Assembly: GCF_026342435.1 (NCBI RefSeq)
Contig: NZ_JAPEMT010000003.1
Span: 682,001 to 746,000, forward strand
Source of the DNA: Streptomyces sp. NBC_00237
Lineage (GTDB): Bacteria > Actinomycetota > Actinomycetes > Streptomycetales > Streptomycetaceae
Direction of reading: 5' to 3'
Length of the DNA stretch: 64,000 bases
The notes under the pieces were generated by a model. It saw only the letters and a program-made list of their open reading frames with translations. It did no database searches and had not been told where the DNA came from. Shown one piece after another: positions 45,770-55,635 of this stretch (positions are counted from its first letter, which is position 1; every line of letters starts with the position of its first letter). A program made the position numbers and the translations under genes.

Positions 45770-46049
45770 GGTGAGAGGAGGCGGTGGGCCCGGGCCCGTG
45801 CACACGGTACGGGCGGGGCGTTGAGTCGTGTCCCGTCCAGCGTGGTGGCGGGCGATGTCGTCCGGGAGGCGTCGCGCGGCGGCGCTTCCGGGGCCCTGGT
45901 GCGTGGAAACCGTCGAGGCCCAGTTAACGGCTGGGCCCCCACCATCGCCCCGCAGGATGCATAGAGCCCTTTCAGAGTGGCCGCTGTTGGTGTGACGGTG
46001 AGGGGCCGCCAGGCACCCGTGCCGTTGGAGGAGGTGCTCGAAGCCTCAA

Positions 46050-46380
46050 CTCATCAGTTCCCGTACCTCGTTGGTTCCCAGCCCTGCCGCACTCGACCTC
46101 CCACACGCGTTGGTCGAGTGGGTCACCATGCTCATCGCCACCCGCGAGGGAGACCGCCGCTGCAAGCTCCCGCCGCACCAGCGTGCTCTGGTCGGCCTGG
46201 TGTGCCTGCGCAGGCGACGGCCAGGCGGAGCACTCGGCCAAGCACCGGCGTCACAGGGTGAACGTGCAGGTGATGACCAACCCGATGGGTCGGCTTCTGT
46301 GGCTGTCGCCCGCTTCACCGGGACGTACTCACGACCTCACCGCGGCCCGTACCCACCGCGTCATCGACGAAGGCGTTCGA
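46050..46380 (+). pseudogene. DDE-type IS transposase remnant
   Basis: The N-terminal part (LDLPHALVEWVTMLIATREG, then KLPPHQRALVGLVCLR) and, in another frame, a middle part (KHRRHRVNVQVMTNPMGRLL, then GRTHDLTAARTHRVI) of a DDE_Tnp_4/IS5-like transposase. At least 100 codons are missing between them and the C-terminus is gone. The rest of 45770-46568 holds no supported gene. Confidence 0.65.
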
Positions 46381-46568
46381 TCAGTTAGTCCAGACGGTCG
46401 AGGCAATCTGCCTCGACCGTCTGCACGATGGCCGTGATCTGATCCTGCGTAGCGGTGGAGAAACCTTTCACCACGCCAGGCTGCCGGGCGACAGGTTCTG
46501 ACCACCCGCACCGTCCATGTCCCGCACCACGCCTCTTCCCGCACGTGCTGCGACCGGTCCGTGCGACG

Positions 46569-46796
46569 TCAGCCCCACCAACTGGCCCCGCGTGTGCTGG
46601 TGCCGGGGAAGCGGGCCCCCGGTTGAGGCAGCCGGTCCTCCTCGTCGCGGGACCCGGGGATTTGGTGGCCCCGCTCGTGCCAGAGCCGCACCAGGGCGTC
46701 GTAGATGGGTGTGCCGGGGTCCGGAGCGGGGGCCGGGGGAGGGACGGGTTCCCAGACCGGTGCCCGGGGAGGGAGAAGCGCGTGGTGTTGCTGCAT
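46569..46796 (-). CDS. Small hypothetical protein (75 aa)
   Basis: ATG at 46796 with a strong ribosome site (GAGAAGGAC directly upstream). Pro-rich N-terminus, then TPIYDALVRLWHERG, a pattern I associate with small Streptomyces proteins of unknown role. No partners. The following stretch to 47277 shows no gene. Confidence 0.5.
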   Translation of the reverse strand: MQQHHALLPPRAPVWEPVPPPAPAPDPGTPIYDALVRLWHERGHQIPGSRDEEDRLPQPGARFPGTSTRGASWWG

Positions 46797-47277
46797 GTCC
46801 TTCTCAACGAGACAGCACCGCGTGCAGTGCGGGCTGTGGCCCTCGCTCTGGTGATCCCCTCCCCACACGAGGCGTCCCCTGTCCCGTACGAGTCCCCGAT
46901 GGCGGCGGCGCACCGGGGCCTGCCCGGCTGGCCCGTCCGTTGGTCCGAACCGGGGGAGTCTCGCCGGGCGTGCGGGCGTCGGTGCGCTGTCTCCGTGTTC
47001 GGTGTGCCAGCCGAGTCCCTCGCAACGGCCTCCTTCACGCCTGTGTTTGGCCAGCCCTTGTGTCATCCCGCGCAGCCGTTCGTGAGTTGCTGTGCAGGCG
47101 GTCATGTCGGGCCTGTTGCGAGAGCTCACACGATGGACCAGCTCCAACCCCGTAGGGCCGTAAGGCTCCACGTACGCGCGGGGGAGCTAACCGGCCGTCA
47201 TCAGCAGGAGCGCCGCGTCCGTGTTCGGGGCGGTGTCCGTGCGCCGTATCTTCCTCGGCGCCGGGGAAGAGCGGGCC

Positions 47278-48219
47278 TCAGCGGGTGGGGCGGAGGGTGG
47301 GGTTGAGGGTGAGGCGGTTGTCGGTGGGGTGGTGGCCTTCGGGGCTGAAGGGGGGTACCTCGGCGGGGAGGCAGTCGGCGATGAACAGGCAGTCGTGGTG
47401 GCTGTCTTCGGCGGTGGCGGCGATCAACGGTTCGCCGTCGGGTGCCCAGATGCCGGAGTTGCCTTGGTACTGCCAGGCGCCGGCGGGGACTTGTTCCCAG
47501 CCGCGGCGGTTGGCGTAGGCGATGAACAGGCGCCAGATGGAAGCCATGGCGGGGATGATGTGGCGGGTGGCGTCCTGGTAGGGGACCTGGCTCATGGTGC
47601 CGTCGGCCAGGCGGAAGTGGCCGTCCGCCGCCGTGGGTCCGATGACGATCTTGGCACCCTGTTCGGCGAGGTACTGGTAGAGCGGCGGGAACTCGCACTC
47701 GTAGCAGTTCAGCACGCCGACCTTGATGCCGTTGAGGGGTACGACGGGCGGCAGGTCCTGGCCGAAGGAGTAGTTGCGGCGTTCGGCGGCCCCGTAGAGG
47801 TGGGTCTTGCGGTAGTTCGCCGCTACCAGCCCGTCGGGCGCGATCACGCTGATCGAGTCGTAGAACGCGCCCCCGTCCCGCTCGGGATAGGGCAGCACCA
47901 CGGCCAGGCCGTGCTCCTTGGCCACCAGCCGTGCCCGCTCGACGGAGGGGCCCTCACGGTGCTCGGCCAGTTCCCGGCACTCCTCGGGACCGATCGCGTA
48001 ACCGGTGGTGTACTTCTCCGGGAACACCACCACCTGACAGTTGTAGTCCGCCGCCAGTGCAGCCACTTCGGCCAGGCGTTCCAGGTTGTGTTCCACCGCC
48101 GCACGGCTGCCGACCAGGCCCTGCCCCTGATACAGGGCAACCCGCAGCCCTTCACCGAAAGACGGCGCAGCGCGCCGGGCGGAGCGGAACACAACACGGA
48201 CAGGCTGCGACACAGACAT
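47278..48219 (-). CDS. Nitrilase/carbon-nitrogen hydrolase family protein
   Basis: 313 aa, ATG with AAGGAT upstream. Catalytic Glu68 (FPEKYTTGY), Lys138 (YRKTHLYG) and Cys172 (NCYECEFPP) are in the usual order and spacing for an amidase or N-carbamoylase-like branch. Cytoplasmic. No obvious operon partners; the 286 bp between it and the upstream histidine kinase gene contain no supported gene. Substrate unknown. Confidence 0.92.
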   Translation of the reverse strand: MSVSQPVRVVFRSARRAAPSFGEGLRVALYQGQGLVGSRAAVEHNLERLAEVAALAADYNCQVVVFPEKYTTGYAIGPEECRELAEHREGPSVERARLVAKEHGLAVVLPYPERDGGAFYDSISVIAPDGLVAANYRKTHLYGAAERRNYSFGQDLPPVVPLNGIKVGVLNCYECEFPPLYQYLAEQGAKIVIGPTAADGHFRLADGTMSQVPYQDATRHIIPAMASIWRLFIAYANRRGWEQVPAGAWQYQGNSGIWAPDGEPLIAATAEDSHHDCLFIADCLPAEVPPFSPEGHHPTDNRLTLNPTLRPTR

Positions 48220-48505
48220 CGGGATCCTTACCTGAGGGGCGATCCGGGCGACCAGCGCAGCAAGAACGATTCACCACACCGCCGGACACCACGACAGGGC
48301 CGTACGGGTAAGACCATCAGGCGAGGGTGACCGGCTCGCCAGGCACCATCCCGGCCAGGTCCTGGTCGACGCCGTCGCCTTTCCACGTCCCGGTCCGTGG
48401 GCAAGGAGTCGGCGAGGGCCTCGATCACGTCCGTGTCGTGCGCCCGCAACGCACGCAGGGCCTTCGTGAGGGTCTCCGCGGCCGGGGCACGTCAGCACTG
48501 ACCGC

Positions 48506-49783
48506 TTACCGTGCATGAGCGCGTCGGGTGAGGTCAGGGGACCGCGGCAGCTCAAGCGTCGCCTCCGCGCCGCCGTCATCCGCGTTGGCGAAGACCAGCC
48601 GGGCACCGAGCACCTTGGCCTGCCCGAGCGCGATGGTCAGCCCGAGCCCGTGCCCCTGGCCGGTGGCCCCTGTCCGGAACCGCTGCGGTCCAGCGGTCAG
48701 CAGCTCGGAAGGGTAACCGGGTCCGTGGTCGCGCACGACGATGCGCGAGCCGGTGACAGTGACCCTGACGGGACCCGCGCCGTGCCGGTGCGCGTTGGCG
48801 ATGAGGTTGGTGACGATGCGCTCCACACGGCGCGGATCGGTACGCACCACGTCCGCGCCATCGACCAGCACCTGTGGAGTACCACCGCAGTTCTCCCCAC
48901 GCCGGACCACATCGGTGATCAGCTCGCCCAAGGGCACCTCGTCGAGCCTCGCCTGCTCCGCTCCGGCATCGAGGCGGGAGATCTCCAGCAGGTCCTCGAC
49001 CAGCCCGCGCAGCGTCCCCACCCGCTCCCGCACCAGACTCGCCGCCTCGTCGTCGTCGGCGAGCAGGCCGGCTGAGGTGAGCAGCCCCATCAGGGGAGTG
49101 CGCAGTTCGTGGGCCACATCTGCGGTGAACCGTTTCTCCGACTCCAGTCGCCGCTGCAGTGCGCCTGCCATCGCGTCCATGGCGGCGGACATCTCGGTGA
49201 TCTCATCACGGGCCCGGCCGGGGTGCCCGATCCGGGCATCGAGATCACCATCGGCGATTCTGCGCGCGGTGCGCGCCCCGTGGCGCAGCCGTCGGTTCAT
49301 CGGCTCGGTGGCCAGCGCGGCGAGTGGGACGACGACCACGAGCGCGGCCAGCACTGCCTTGATGATGCTCCGGTCAAGGAGCTGCAGGCTGCGCACCTCG
49401 GAGCTCATGTCGGTGCGTACGGAGAGCACGCGGCCACCCTCGACAGGCACGGCGGCCCACAGCCAGTACCAGTTCGGCTCCTTCACGTCGTACCAGATGG
49501 CGTAGGCATCGGCAGTCTGTCGCTCCGCCAAGGCGTGTGCCAGCGGCTCGGGCACATCGTCCGGAGTCATCAGTGAGGCGGCCTCGGGCCTCTTTCCCGT
49601 ACGCTGGAACTCCATTATCGCGACCCGCAGTTGTGTGGAGACCCGCTCGTCTCCCGCTCGCTGTCCGTGTTCCGCCGTCGCCTCGTGGACGAGCAGCCCG
49701 ACCACTGTGGCGACCGCGCAGCAGGCGGTCGCGGTCAGCGCCGCGACCTTCCAGCGCAGCGCACGGAGGTTGAGGAATCCCAT
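48506..49783 (-). CDS. Sensor histidine kinase (CseC/VanS-like)
   Basis: 425 aa from ATG at 49783; in-frame sequence upstream belongs to the response regulator region and is not coding in this frame. TM1 about 12-32, extracytoplasmic sensor 33-138, TM2 about 139-157, HAMP, His225 in ADVAHELRTP, then N (NLIANAHRHG), G1 (DHGPGYP) and G2 (GHGLGL) boxes. It begins 10 bp after its response regulator. The layout resembles CseC of the cell-envelope stress system. The genomic company of a D-Ala-D-Ala carboxypeptidase and a VanJ-like protein supports an envelope signal. Confidence 0.93.
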   Translation of the reverse strand: MGFLNLRALRWKVAALTATACCAVATVVGLLVHEATAEHGQRAGDERVSTQLRVAIMEFQRTGKRPEAASLMTPDDVPEPLAHALAERQTADAYAIWYDVKEPNWYWLWAAVPVEGGRVLSVRTDMSSEVRSLQLLDRSIIKAVLAALVVVVPLAALATEPMNRRLRHGARTARRIADGDLDARIGHPGRARDEITEMSAAMDAMAGALQRRLESEKRFTADVAHELRTPLMGLLTSAGLLADDDEAASLVRERVGTLRGLVEDLLEISRLDAGAEQARLDEVPLGELITDVVRRGENCGGTPQVLVDGADVVRTDPRRVERIVTNLIANAHRHGAGPVRVTVTGSRIVVRDHGPGYPSELLTAGPQRFRTGATGQGHGLGLTIALGQAKVLGARLVFANADDGGAEATLELPRSPDLTRRAHAR

Positions 49784-49793
49784 GGCCGCCGTC

Positions 49794-50534
49794 TCAGTTT
49801 CGCAGGAGCTTGTAGCCGAAGCCCCGTACGGTCTCGATGCGATCGGCGCCGATCTTCTTCCGCAGCCGCACCACGCATACGTCCACGACGCGGGTGTCGC
49901 CCTCCCAGCCGTAGTCCCAGACATCGTGCAGCAGCCGCCGTCGGTCCAGCACGATGCCGGGGTTCTCCGCGAACGCCAGGAGGAGCCGCAGTTCAGTGGG
50001 AGAGAGCAGGACCGGCTCACCGTCCCGGCACACATTCAGTCCGAGAAGATCAATGGTCAGGTCACCGAAGACGAGCGGCCCGCCCTGCACCGCACCAGCA
50101 CCGTCGGCCCCGGGAGCCGGAGCCGCGTCCGGCCTCGGCCGAAAGGTGGCCCGCCGCAGCAGCGACCGGATCCGGGCGACCAGGATCCCGATGTCGACGG
50201 GCTTGACGACATAGTCGTCCGCCCCGGCCTCCAGCCCGGACACGACATCGAGGGCGTCACCGCGGGCCGACATCATCAGAGTGGGCACGAGGCTCTCCTC
50301 ACGGATGCGGCGGCACAGCCCGATGCCGTCCAGGCCCGGCAGCATCACATCGAGGATCAGCAGGTCGTGCCGCCCGGCCCGGAACGCCTCCAGCCCGTCG
50401 AGCCCGTCACCCGCGACCGTGACCTCGTACCCGTAGCGCTCCAGAGCCAACTGGACGGCACGACGGATCACCGTGTCGTCTTCGACGACCAGGACCCTCA
50501 CCGGTGCCGGAACCAGGGGGTGCGATGCAGACAA
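49794..50534 (-). CDS. OmpR-type response regulator (CseB/VanR-like)
   Basis: 246 aa with a TTG start (GAGAAGAG upstream); a GTG before VRVLVVEDD is the alternative. Receiver: acidic pair Asp19/Asp20, phospho-Asp62 (LDVMLPGLDG), Lys111. Winged-helix output ending VVDVCVVRLRKKIGADRIET, then GFGYKL. Similar in pattern to CseB. It probably controls the two envelope genes just upstream (50607-52576) and itself. Confidence 0.93.
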   Translation of the reverse strand: MSASHPLVPAPVRVLVVEDDTVIRRAVQLALERYGYEVTVAGDGLDGLEAFRAGRHDLLILDVMLPGLDGIGLCRRIREESLVPTLMMSARGDALDVVSGLEAGADDYVVKPVDIGILVARIRSLLRRATFRPRPDAAPAPGADGAGAVQGGPLVFGDLTIDLLGLNVCRDGEPVLLSPTELRLLLAFAENPGIVLDRRRLLHDVWDYGWEGDTRVVDVCVVRLRKKIGADRIETVRGFGYKLLRN

Positions 50535-50606
50535 AAGTCACTCTTCTCAAACGTTCATGCCCGTTATTGACCGAATCGTAGCCGTCCGCTGGAGGAGGGC
50601 AGTGCG

Positions 50607-51599
50607 TCACAGGCGCAGAGAGGCCGCAACCGGCAGGTGATCGCTACCGGTGCGGGGCAGGGTCCATGCCGCGACCGGCGTCACCCCCTTCAGCAGGATC
50701 TGGTCGATCCGGACCACCGGGAACGACGCGGGCCAGGTGAACCCGAATCCCTCACCCGCCTCCTCCTGCGCCGAACGCAGGAACCCCGTCAGCGGCCCGA
50801 GCGCCGAGTCGTTGACCGACCCGTTGAAATCACCGGCCACGACCACCCGGGGCAGCCGCTCCGCCCGTACCGCCCCCGCCAGTTTCACGGCCGCCTCGTT
50901 GCGTCGCGCCGTGGCGAACCCCGTAGTCGGCAGTACCCGTACGGAGGCGAGATGCGCGGCGTACAGTGCCACGGGCCCCTGCGGGGTTTCGACCGTGGCA
51001 CGCACGGCACGCGTCCACGGCATGATGTCCACCGTCTCCACGGCCGAAAGCGGAAGCTTGCTCCATACCCCGATGCCTTCCCGCACGGCGAAGTGAGGGT
51101 ACGAGGAAGCCAGTTCGCGTTCGTATGCCGCCGTGCTCCCACGCGACAGCTCCTCCAGCGCCAGCACATCGGCGCCCGAAGCGGCCAACGCCCGTGCGGT
51201 CCGTCCGGGGTCGGAGTTCTCCGCGCTCACGTTGTGGCTGACCACGGTCAGATCTCCGCCGTCGGAACGCTTGTCGCCCAGCACTCCCGCGAACAGCGAA
51301 CACCAGACAACAGCAGGGACGAGGACGGCTGCGGCGGCGAGTGCGGAGCGCCGCACCATCGCGAGCACCGCCAGCACCAGCACACCCAGGCCGCTCCAGG
51401 GCAGCAGCGTCTGCAACAGACTGCCGAGGTTCCCGAATCCATTCGGCACCAGGGAGTGTGACGCCATGAGCAGGGCGCAGAGCACAGCGGCGACACCGAT
51501 GGCCCGCCCCCGCCGCCACCTGCCGGCCGCCGGAGGAGGAGGCCCGGAAGGCTGCGCATCCGGTTCCACGGAGAAACGACTGTCAAGGCCGGTACTCAC
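50607..51599 (-). CDS. VanJ-like membrane EEP phosphatase
   Basis: 330 aa, GTG start overlapping the carboxypeptidase stop. Three N-terminal membrane segments (about 32-120) place an endonuclease/exonuclease/phosphatase domain outside the membrane: VVSHNVSAEN, LEELS, AGDFNGS and GSDHLPV give the metal and catalytic positions. This layout is that of VanJ/StaP of actinomycetes, which confer teicoplanin resistance and act on undecaprenyl-linked phosphate. Resistance phenotype here is inference. Confidence 0.85.
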   Translation of the reverse strand: MSTGLDSRFSVEPDAQPSGPPPPAAGRWRRGRAIGVAAVLCALLMASHSLVPNGFGNLGSLLQTLLPWSGLGVLVLAVLAMVRRSALAAAAVLVPAVVWCSLFAGVLGDKRSDGGDLTVVSHNVSAENSDPGRTARALAASGADVLALEELSRGSTAAYERELASSYPHFAVREGIGVWSKLPLSAVETVDIMPWTRAVRATVETPQGPVALYAAHLASVRVLPTTGFATARRNEAAVKLAGAVRAERLPRVVVAGDFNGSVNDSALGPLTGFLRSAQEEAGEGFGFTWPASFPVVRIDQILLKGVTPVAAWTLPRTGSDHLPVAASLRL

Positions 51600-52576
51600 G
51601 CCTGCCCCCCGAGGACTGCGGGCAGCTTCTCCTGGAGAGCGTCGAGAAGCCGGCCGCTGCTCTCCAGCGCGGCCCTGCGCCCCTCGGCAGGCGAGGTACC
51701 CGCACGCTGGCCCAGCACCACCCCGTAGACAAGACGTCGCTTCGTGCCCTCCGGAACTTCGGCGGCCCACACCAGATTGCCGCCCGCCGGAGTGCTGGAG
51801 CCGGTCTTCAGCCCGACCACACCCGGCCGTGCGAGCAGTTCGTTGGTGTTCCGCACCGGCTCGGCCCGCCCCGGAATCACCGTGCTGCGCAGCGCCACCG
51901 TCGCCCGCAGCGCCGGGTCCTTCATGGCCTCGCGGGCCAGCTTCAGCTGATCGGCCGCAGTCGACACGGTGGTGGCCTCGATGCCGCTCGCCCCGGTGTA
52001 CGTCGTGTCGGTCATCCCCAGCCGGGCGGCCGTCGCGTTCATCTTCGCGACGAATCTCTCCTGGCTGCCCGCGTCCCAACGGGCCAGCAAACGGGCCACG
52101 TTGTTGGCGGACGGAAGCAGCATGAGCTCCAACAGCTTGCGCTGGGAGAGCCGTTGACCCTCGACGACCGGTGCGGTGGACTCACTCAGCGAGTGCGCCT
52201 CGGCCGCGGCCTGCCCGTCGACCTCGACCGAAGGCCCGTCCTGCCCTTCCCTGAGAGGGTGGTCCTTCAGGACCACGTATGCGGTCATCACCTTGGTGAC
52301 GCTCGCGATCGGCACCGCCCGCCGCGAGCCCGCGACACCAAGATCACCGACCCGCTCCGCAGCGACGGCCGCCTGCCCATCGCTGGGCCACGGCAGATCG
52401 AGCCCGGCTACCGCCGCGGGCAGCATCCCGCCGCGATCGCCCGCGTCGGGAAGAGCCAGCCAGCCTCCGGTAGCGCTGGCCACGAGCGCCGCCACCAGTC
52501 CCCACAGCACCCCCGGCCGCTCGCGCGGGAGCTTTCCGTACGCGGTACGGACAGAGAGCTTCGTAAGTTCGGGCAC
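51596..52576 (-). CDS. D-alanyl-D-alanine carboxypeptidase (S11)
   Basis: 326 aa from GTG at 52576, chosen because GGGAGG lies 9 bp upstream; a GTG at 52609 lacks this. One N-terminal membrane anchor (about 22-42). Active-site triad: Ser92-Val-Thr-Lys95, Ser156-Ala-Asn158, Lys257-Thr-Gly259. Cuts the terminal D-Ala from peptidoglycan stems outside the membrane. First gene of a four-gene operon with the EEP protein and two-component system; such an enzyme can lower glycopeptide target density. Confidence 0.92.
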   Translation of the reverse strand: MPELTKLSVRTAYGKLPRERPGVLWGLVAALVASATGGWLALPDAGDRGGMLPAAVAGLDLPWPSDGQAAVAAERVGDLGVAGSRRAVPIASVTKVMTAYVVLKDHPLREGQDGPSVEVDGQAAAEAHSLSESTAPVVEGQRLSQRKLLELMLLPSANNVARLLARWDAGSQERFVAKMNATAARLGMTDTTYTGASGIEATTVSTAADQLKLAREAMKDPALRATVALRSTVIPGRAEPVRNTNELLARPGVVGLKTGSSTPAGGNLVWAAEVPEGTKRRLVYGVVLGQRAGTSPAEGRRAALESSGRLLDALQEKLPAVLGGQA

Positions 52577-53388
52577 GGCAGCGGCCTCCCAGAGCCAGCA
52601 CGTGTACACCGGCCATCGGGTACGTGCACAGGCTGGGCGAGTACCGCTGCCAGCCGGTCAGGGCCGGGCTTCGACCACCGCACGGCTGTATTGCAGCTGT
52701 GTATCAGCTGGTCGGCGGTGGACCAGGACGAGCCCGCGTTGTTCGTGGAGGTCGACAACGGCACTGCGGGGCCGGGGGTCGAGCGAGGAGCAGCGGTGCC
52801 CGCTGTGGCTGTGGCTGTGATGGTGCGGTGGGGTGGAGGTGTTTGGTCGGCAGTCGTGTTGATCTTGCCGTGAGGGCTCCGGTCCTGGGCAGAGCCGAAC
52901 GGAACTGCTTCGCGGCTGTGCTGCGGGACCGCCTTGTTTGCCCTGGAAGGCCAGCCGAGCGGCAGTTGCGCGTCGCCGAGGCCCGGCCGTCGACGCCCGC
53001 ATGGACTCCGGGTGCGGCGAGTCCGGCTTGTGGGCCTGGATGAGGTCCTCGACGCCCGTCGTCGGTGACCGGTGACCGGTGAGCCGTGGGCGGTCGGCCT
53101 GTCGGCTCAAGTCGCCAAGGCGCTCACCGAGCTCTGCGATTACGCGAAAGAGTTGGTCCGCGATGTCTTGGGCAGGGCCGTTGTGGCAGTAGGCCAAGGG
53201 GGAAAGCCTCAACTCGTCGCCCTGGAATGGACATTGAGATGGCCGAGTGGCTGCCGGGTCCGCCTGGGCCTGGGAAGCGTACGCTGCGTTTCGATGACCC
53301 CACCCGGCTCACCGGCAACTGAGCCGGTCCCGCCGTCGTCGCCCGAGGGGGAGGATCGGTTGAATCCGCGCGAGGAAGGGGGGCCCAA
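52577..53388. other. Intergenic region without a supported gene
   Basis: About 800 bp between divergently oriented genes. Overlapping reading frames on both strands lack domains and ribosome sites. A tandem TGACCGG repeat occurs near 53066. Promoters for the PucR gene and the carboxypeptidase operon should be here. Confidence 0.5.
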
Positions 53389-54687
53389 ATGACGGTCGGG
53401 GACTTCAGCGTGGGGGGCCGTCCGTTGCACGAGCGGCTGTCGGCGGGTCTGGCCGCCTACACCGACCTGGTGCTGGCCGAGGTCACCGCGCGGGTGCCTG
53501 CGTACGGTCTGCTGCCGGGGGAGGAACTCGGTGGCGACATCCGGCGGGTGATCACCCAGACCTTGCGGTCGTTCACCGACGTCCTGCGGACGAAGGAACT
53601 CCCCTCCCGCGACGCGCTGGCCTTTCTGCGGGAGTCGGCCGCGCGCCGTGCGGAGGAAGGCATCCCGATCGATGTGGTGCTCACCGCGTACCACGTGGGC
53701 ATGCAGGTGGTGTGGGAGTCACTCACCCCTCACGTACGGCCGGGTGAGGTCACGGACGTACTGGCCGCCAATGCCCTGGTCCTGCGTTACCTGGAGCTGG
53801 TCACGCCCGCCGTGGGGGCCGGTTACCTCGATGCCCGGCAGACGGTGTTCGACGACGAGCACTCCGCACGCTGCGCGCTGCTGTCCGCACTGCTCGACGG
53901 TGCCCCTGCCGAAGCGGCGGCGACCCGGGCGGGACTGTCGCTGCCGCCGGGCTTTGTGGTGCTCGCCCTCGCTGTGGGGGTCCACCCCGACGAGCGGGCG
54001 GCCGGGGTGGACGGCGCGGTCGCGGGCCGCCGCAAGGTCCGGCGTCTGCGCATGGAGCTGGAACGCCATTTCCGTGGCCCGGTGCTGACCACGCTCACCG
54101 CCGAAGGCGGTGTCGCCCTGCTGCCGACGGAGGGCGCCGTTGACGGCCTTTCGGGGCGTGAGTGGTCCCGCCTGGAGCGGATCGTGGCCGACCTGGGTCG
54201 GGCGGCCGGAGCGGAGGTCACCGCGGGGGCCGTCGCGGCCGAGCCTGCCGCGGTGGCGAAGGCCGCGGTCACGGCTCGCGAGGTCCTGGAGGTCGCGCAG
54301 CTCCACGGTCGCCCGGCCGGACCCCACCGGCTGGAGGACGTACTGCTGGAGTTCCAGCTGTCCCGGCCCAGCGAGGCCCTCGGCCCCCTCGCGGACCTCC
54401 TGAACCCCGTCGGTGACGACCCGGAACTGCTGCGGACGCTGGAGACGTACCTGCGCAGTGGAGGGCGGCGGCCCACGGCCGCAGCCCTCCACGTCCACCC
54501 CAACACGGTGGACTACCGGTTGCGCAAGATTGCGGAACTGACCGGCGCCGACCCCTTGAAGACCGCTGACGTCGCGCTGCTCCACGCGGCCCTCACGGCA
54601 CGGACGGCCCGCGCAGCCCGGACGGCCCGCTCGGCCGCCGCGCACCGGCGCCGGTCAGCCGCCGAAGACCGGCCAGACCGGGGTTGA
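53389..54687 (+). CDS. PucR/CdaR-family transcriptional regulator
   Basis: 432 aa, ATG with GGAAGG upstream. The N-terminal two-thirds is a helical and GGDEF-like sensory region; the C-terminus has the PucR HTH: LRTLETYLRSGG, then AAALHVHPNTVDYRLRKI. The extreme C-terminus is a low-complexity Ala/Arg run that overlaps the convergent lipase gene by 33 bp. Targets may include the neighbouring lipase genes; no binding site was identified. Confidence 0.9.
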   Translation: MTVGDFSVGGRPLHERLSAGLAAYTDLVLAEVTARVPAYGLLPGEELGGDIRRVITQTLRSFTDVLRTKELPSRDALAFLRESAARRAEEGIPIDVVLTAYHVGMQVVWESLTPHVRPGEVTDVLAANALVLRYLELVTPAVGAGYLDARQTVFDDEHSARCALLSALLDGAPAEAAATRAGLSLPPGFVVLALAVGVHPDERAAGVDGAVAGRRKVRRLRMELERHFRGPVLTTLTAEGGVALLPTEGAVDGLSGREWSRLERIVADLGRAAGAEVTAGAVAAEPAAVAKAAVTAREVLEVAQLHGRPAGPHRLEDVLLEFQLSRPSEALGPLADLLNPVGDDPELLRTLETYLRSGGRRPTAAALHVHPNTVDYRLRKIAELTGADPLKTADVALLHAALTARTARAARTARSAAAHRRRSAAEDRPDRG

Positions 54688-55635
54688 GCAGTCCGGTGCG
54701 CGCGCGGTGCCGGGATCGAGCGCGTTCAGGACCTCGCGCAGTGCCACGTGGTCGAAGGCGAGGGCGAGGTGGTCGCTGTAGTCGTTGGCGCACCGGCTCT
54801 GGACGGTGATGTTGCGTGCGCCGGGGCCGTCGAGGAACTGAGAGGTGTACGGGGTGACCACGGCGTCGTACCGGGTGGCGAGGGTGGTGTAGCGCACATC
54901 GGGCACCGTGTCGGGCAGCGAGTTGAGGGTGTTGATGAAGTCCGAGCCCCGCAGTTGCTGGCGGGCGGCCGGATCGAGGGCGCTGGCCAGGCCGTCAAGG
55001 GCGGGGAAGATGCGGAACAGGGCTCTGATGCCCTTGTCGAACCCCAGCGCGGTCGAGCCGTGGCTGGTGGGGGCCAGGCCCACCAGGCTGTCCACCTTCG
55101 GTGCGCCGCCGAGGAACTTGACGTAGTACTGAGCCAGCGTGCCGCCCTGCGAGTGGCCCACCAGGTCGACCTCGCGGGCACCGGTTGCGGCCAGGACGCG
55201 GTCGACGAAGGCGGCCAGCTCCCGGCCCGACGCGGGAATGTCACCTGTGCCGCCCACCTGCCCTGCCGTGAGGCCGCCGTAGTTGAGGGCGAAGACGCAG
55301 TACCCGTTGTTCTTGAGCAGCGGGGACAGGGCGTTCCAGTTGACGGCCATGTTCACGTGCGTGCCGTGCAGCAGGACGACCGGGCGGGGGCGGGTCGCGC
55401 TGCGGCAGGTGAAGTCGTTGGCACCGGGCGGGGAGGCTCCGGGGCGGGCGAGCGACGCGGTCACTCCCGGTACGGAGTGGTAGACCACCGGCAGAGCGCG
55501 TCGTGCCCCCTCATCGCGTTCGCCGGCCGAGGCGGGGGCGGCAGTGCTTCCGGCGAGCGCGGCCAGGACGAGGACCAGGAGTCCGACGAGGCGGGCGGGT
55601 GCGTGTGCGCGGCGCGGGGCGAGCCGGCCGTTCAT
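54655..55635 (-). CDS. Secreted lipase/esterase (class 2 type)
   Basis: 326 aa with an Arg-rich signal peptide (hydrophobic 14-30, cleavage near ASA37). Alpha/beta hydrolase: oxyanion-hole HGTHVN near 90, nucleophile Ser162 in GHSQGG, Asp in RYDAVV, His in SDHLALAFDH. Four Cys suggest extracellular disulfides. The start overlaps the stop of the SGNH gene (ATGA). Paralogue of the protein at 56762-57754. Likely hydrolyses acylglycerols or esters. Confidence 0.9.
   Translation of the reverse strand: MNGRLAPRRAHAPARLVGLLVLVLAALAGSTAAPASAGERDEGARRALPVVYHSVPGVTASLARPGASPPGANDFTCRSATRPRPVVLLHGTHVNMAVNWNALSPLLKNNGYCVFALNYGGLTAGQVGGTGDIPASGRELAAFVDRVLAATGAREVDLVGHSQGGTLAQYYVKFLGGAPKVDSLVGLAPTSHGSTALGFDKGIRALFRIFPALDGLASALDPAARQQLRGSDFINTLNSLPDTVPDVRYTTLATRYDAVVTPYTSQFLDGPGARNITVQSRCANDYSDHLALAFDHVALREVLNALDPGTARAPDCSTPVWPVFGG

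Noticed and set aside
49784..50035. N-terminal extension of the histidine kinase to 50035
   Set aside because: This part lies entirely within the response regulator gene in another frame; the ATG at 49783 precedes a normal first membrane segment.
52658..53212. 184-codon minus-strand frame upstream of PucR
   Set aside because: A short helical stretch at the start is suggestive, but the rest is low complexity without a domain or ribosome site.
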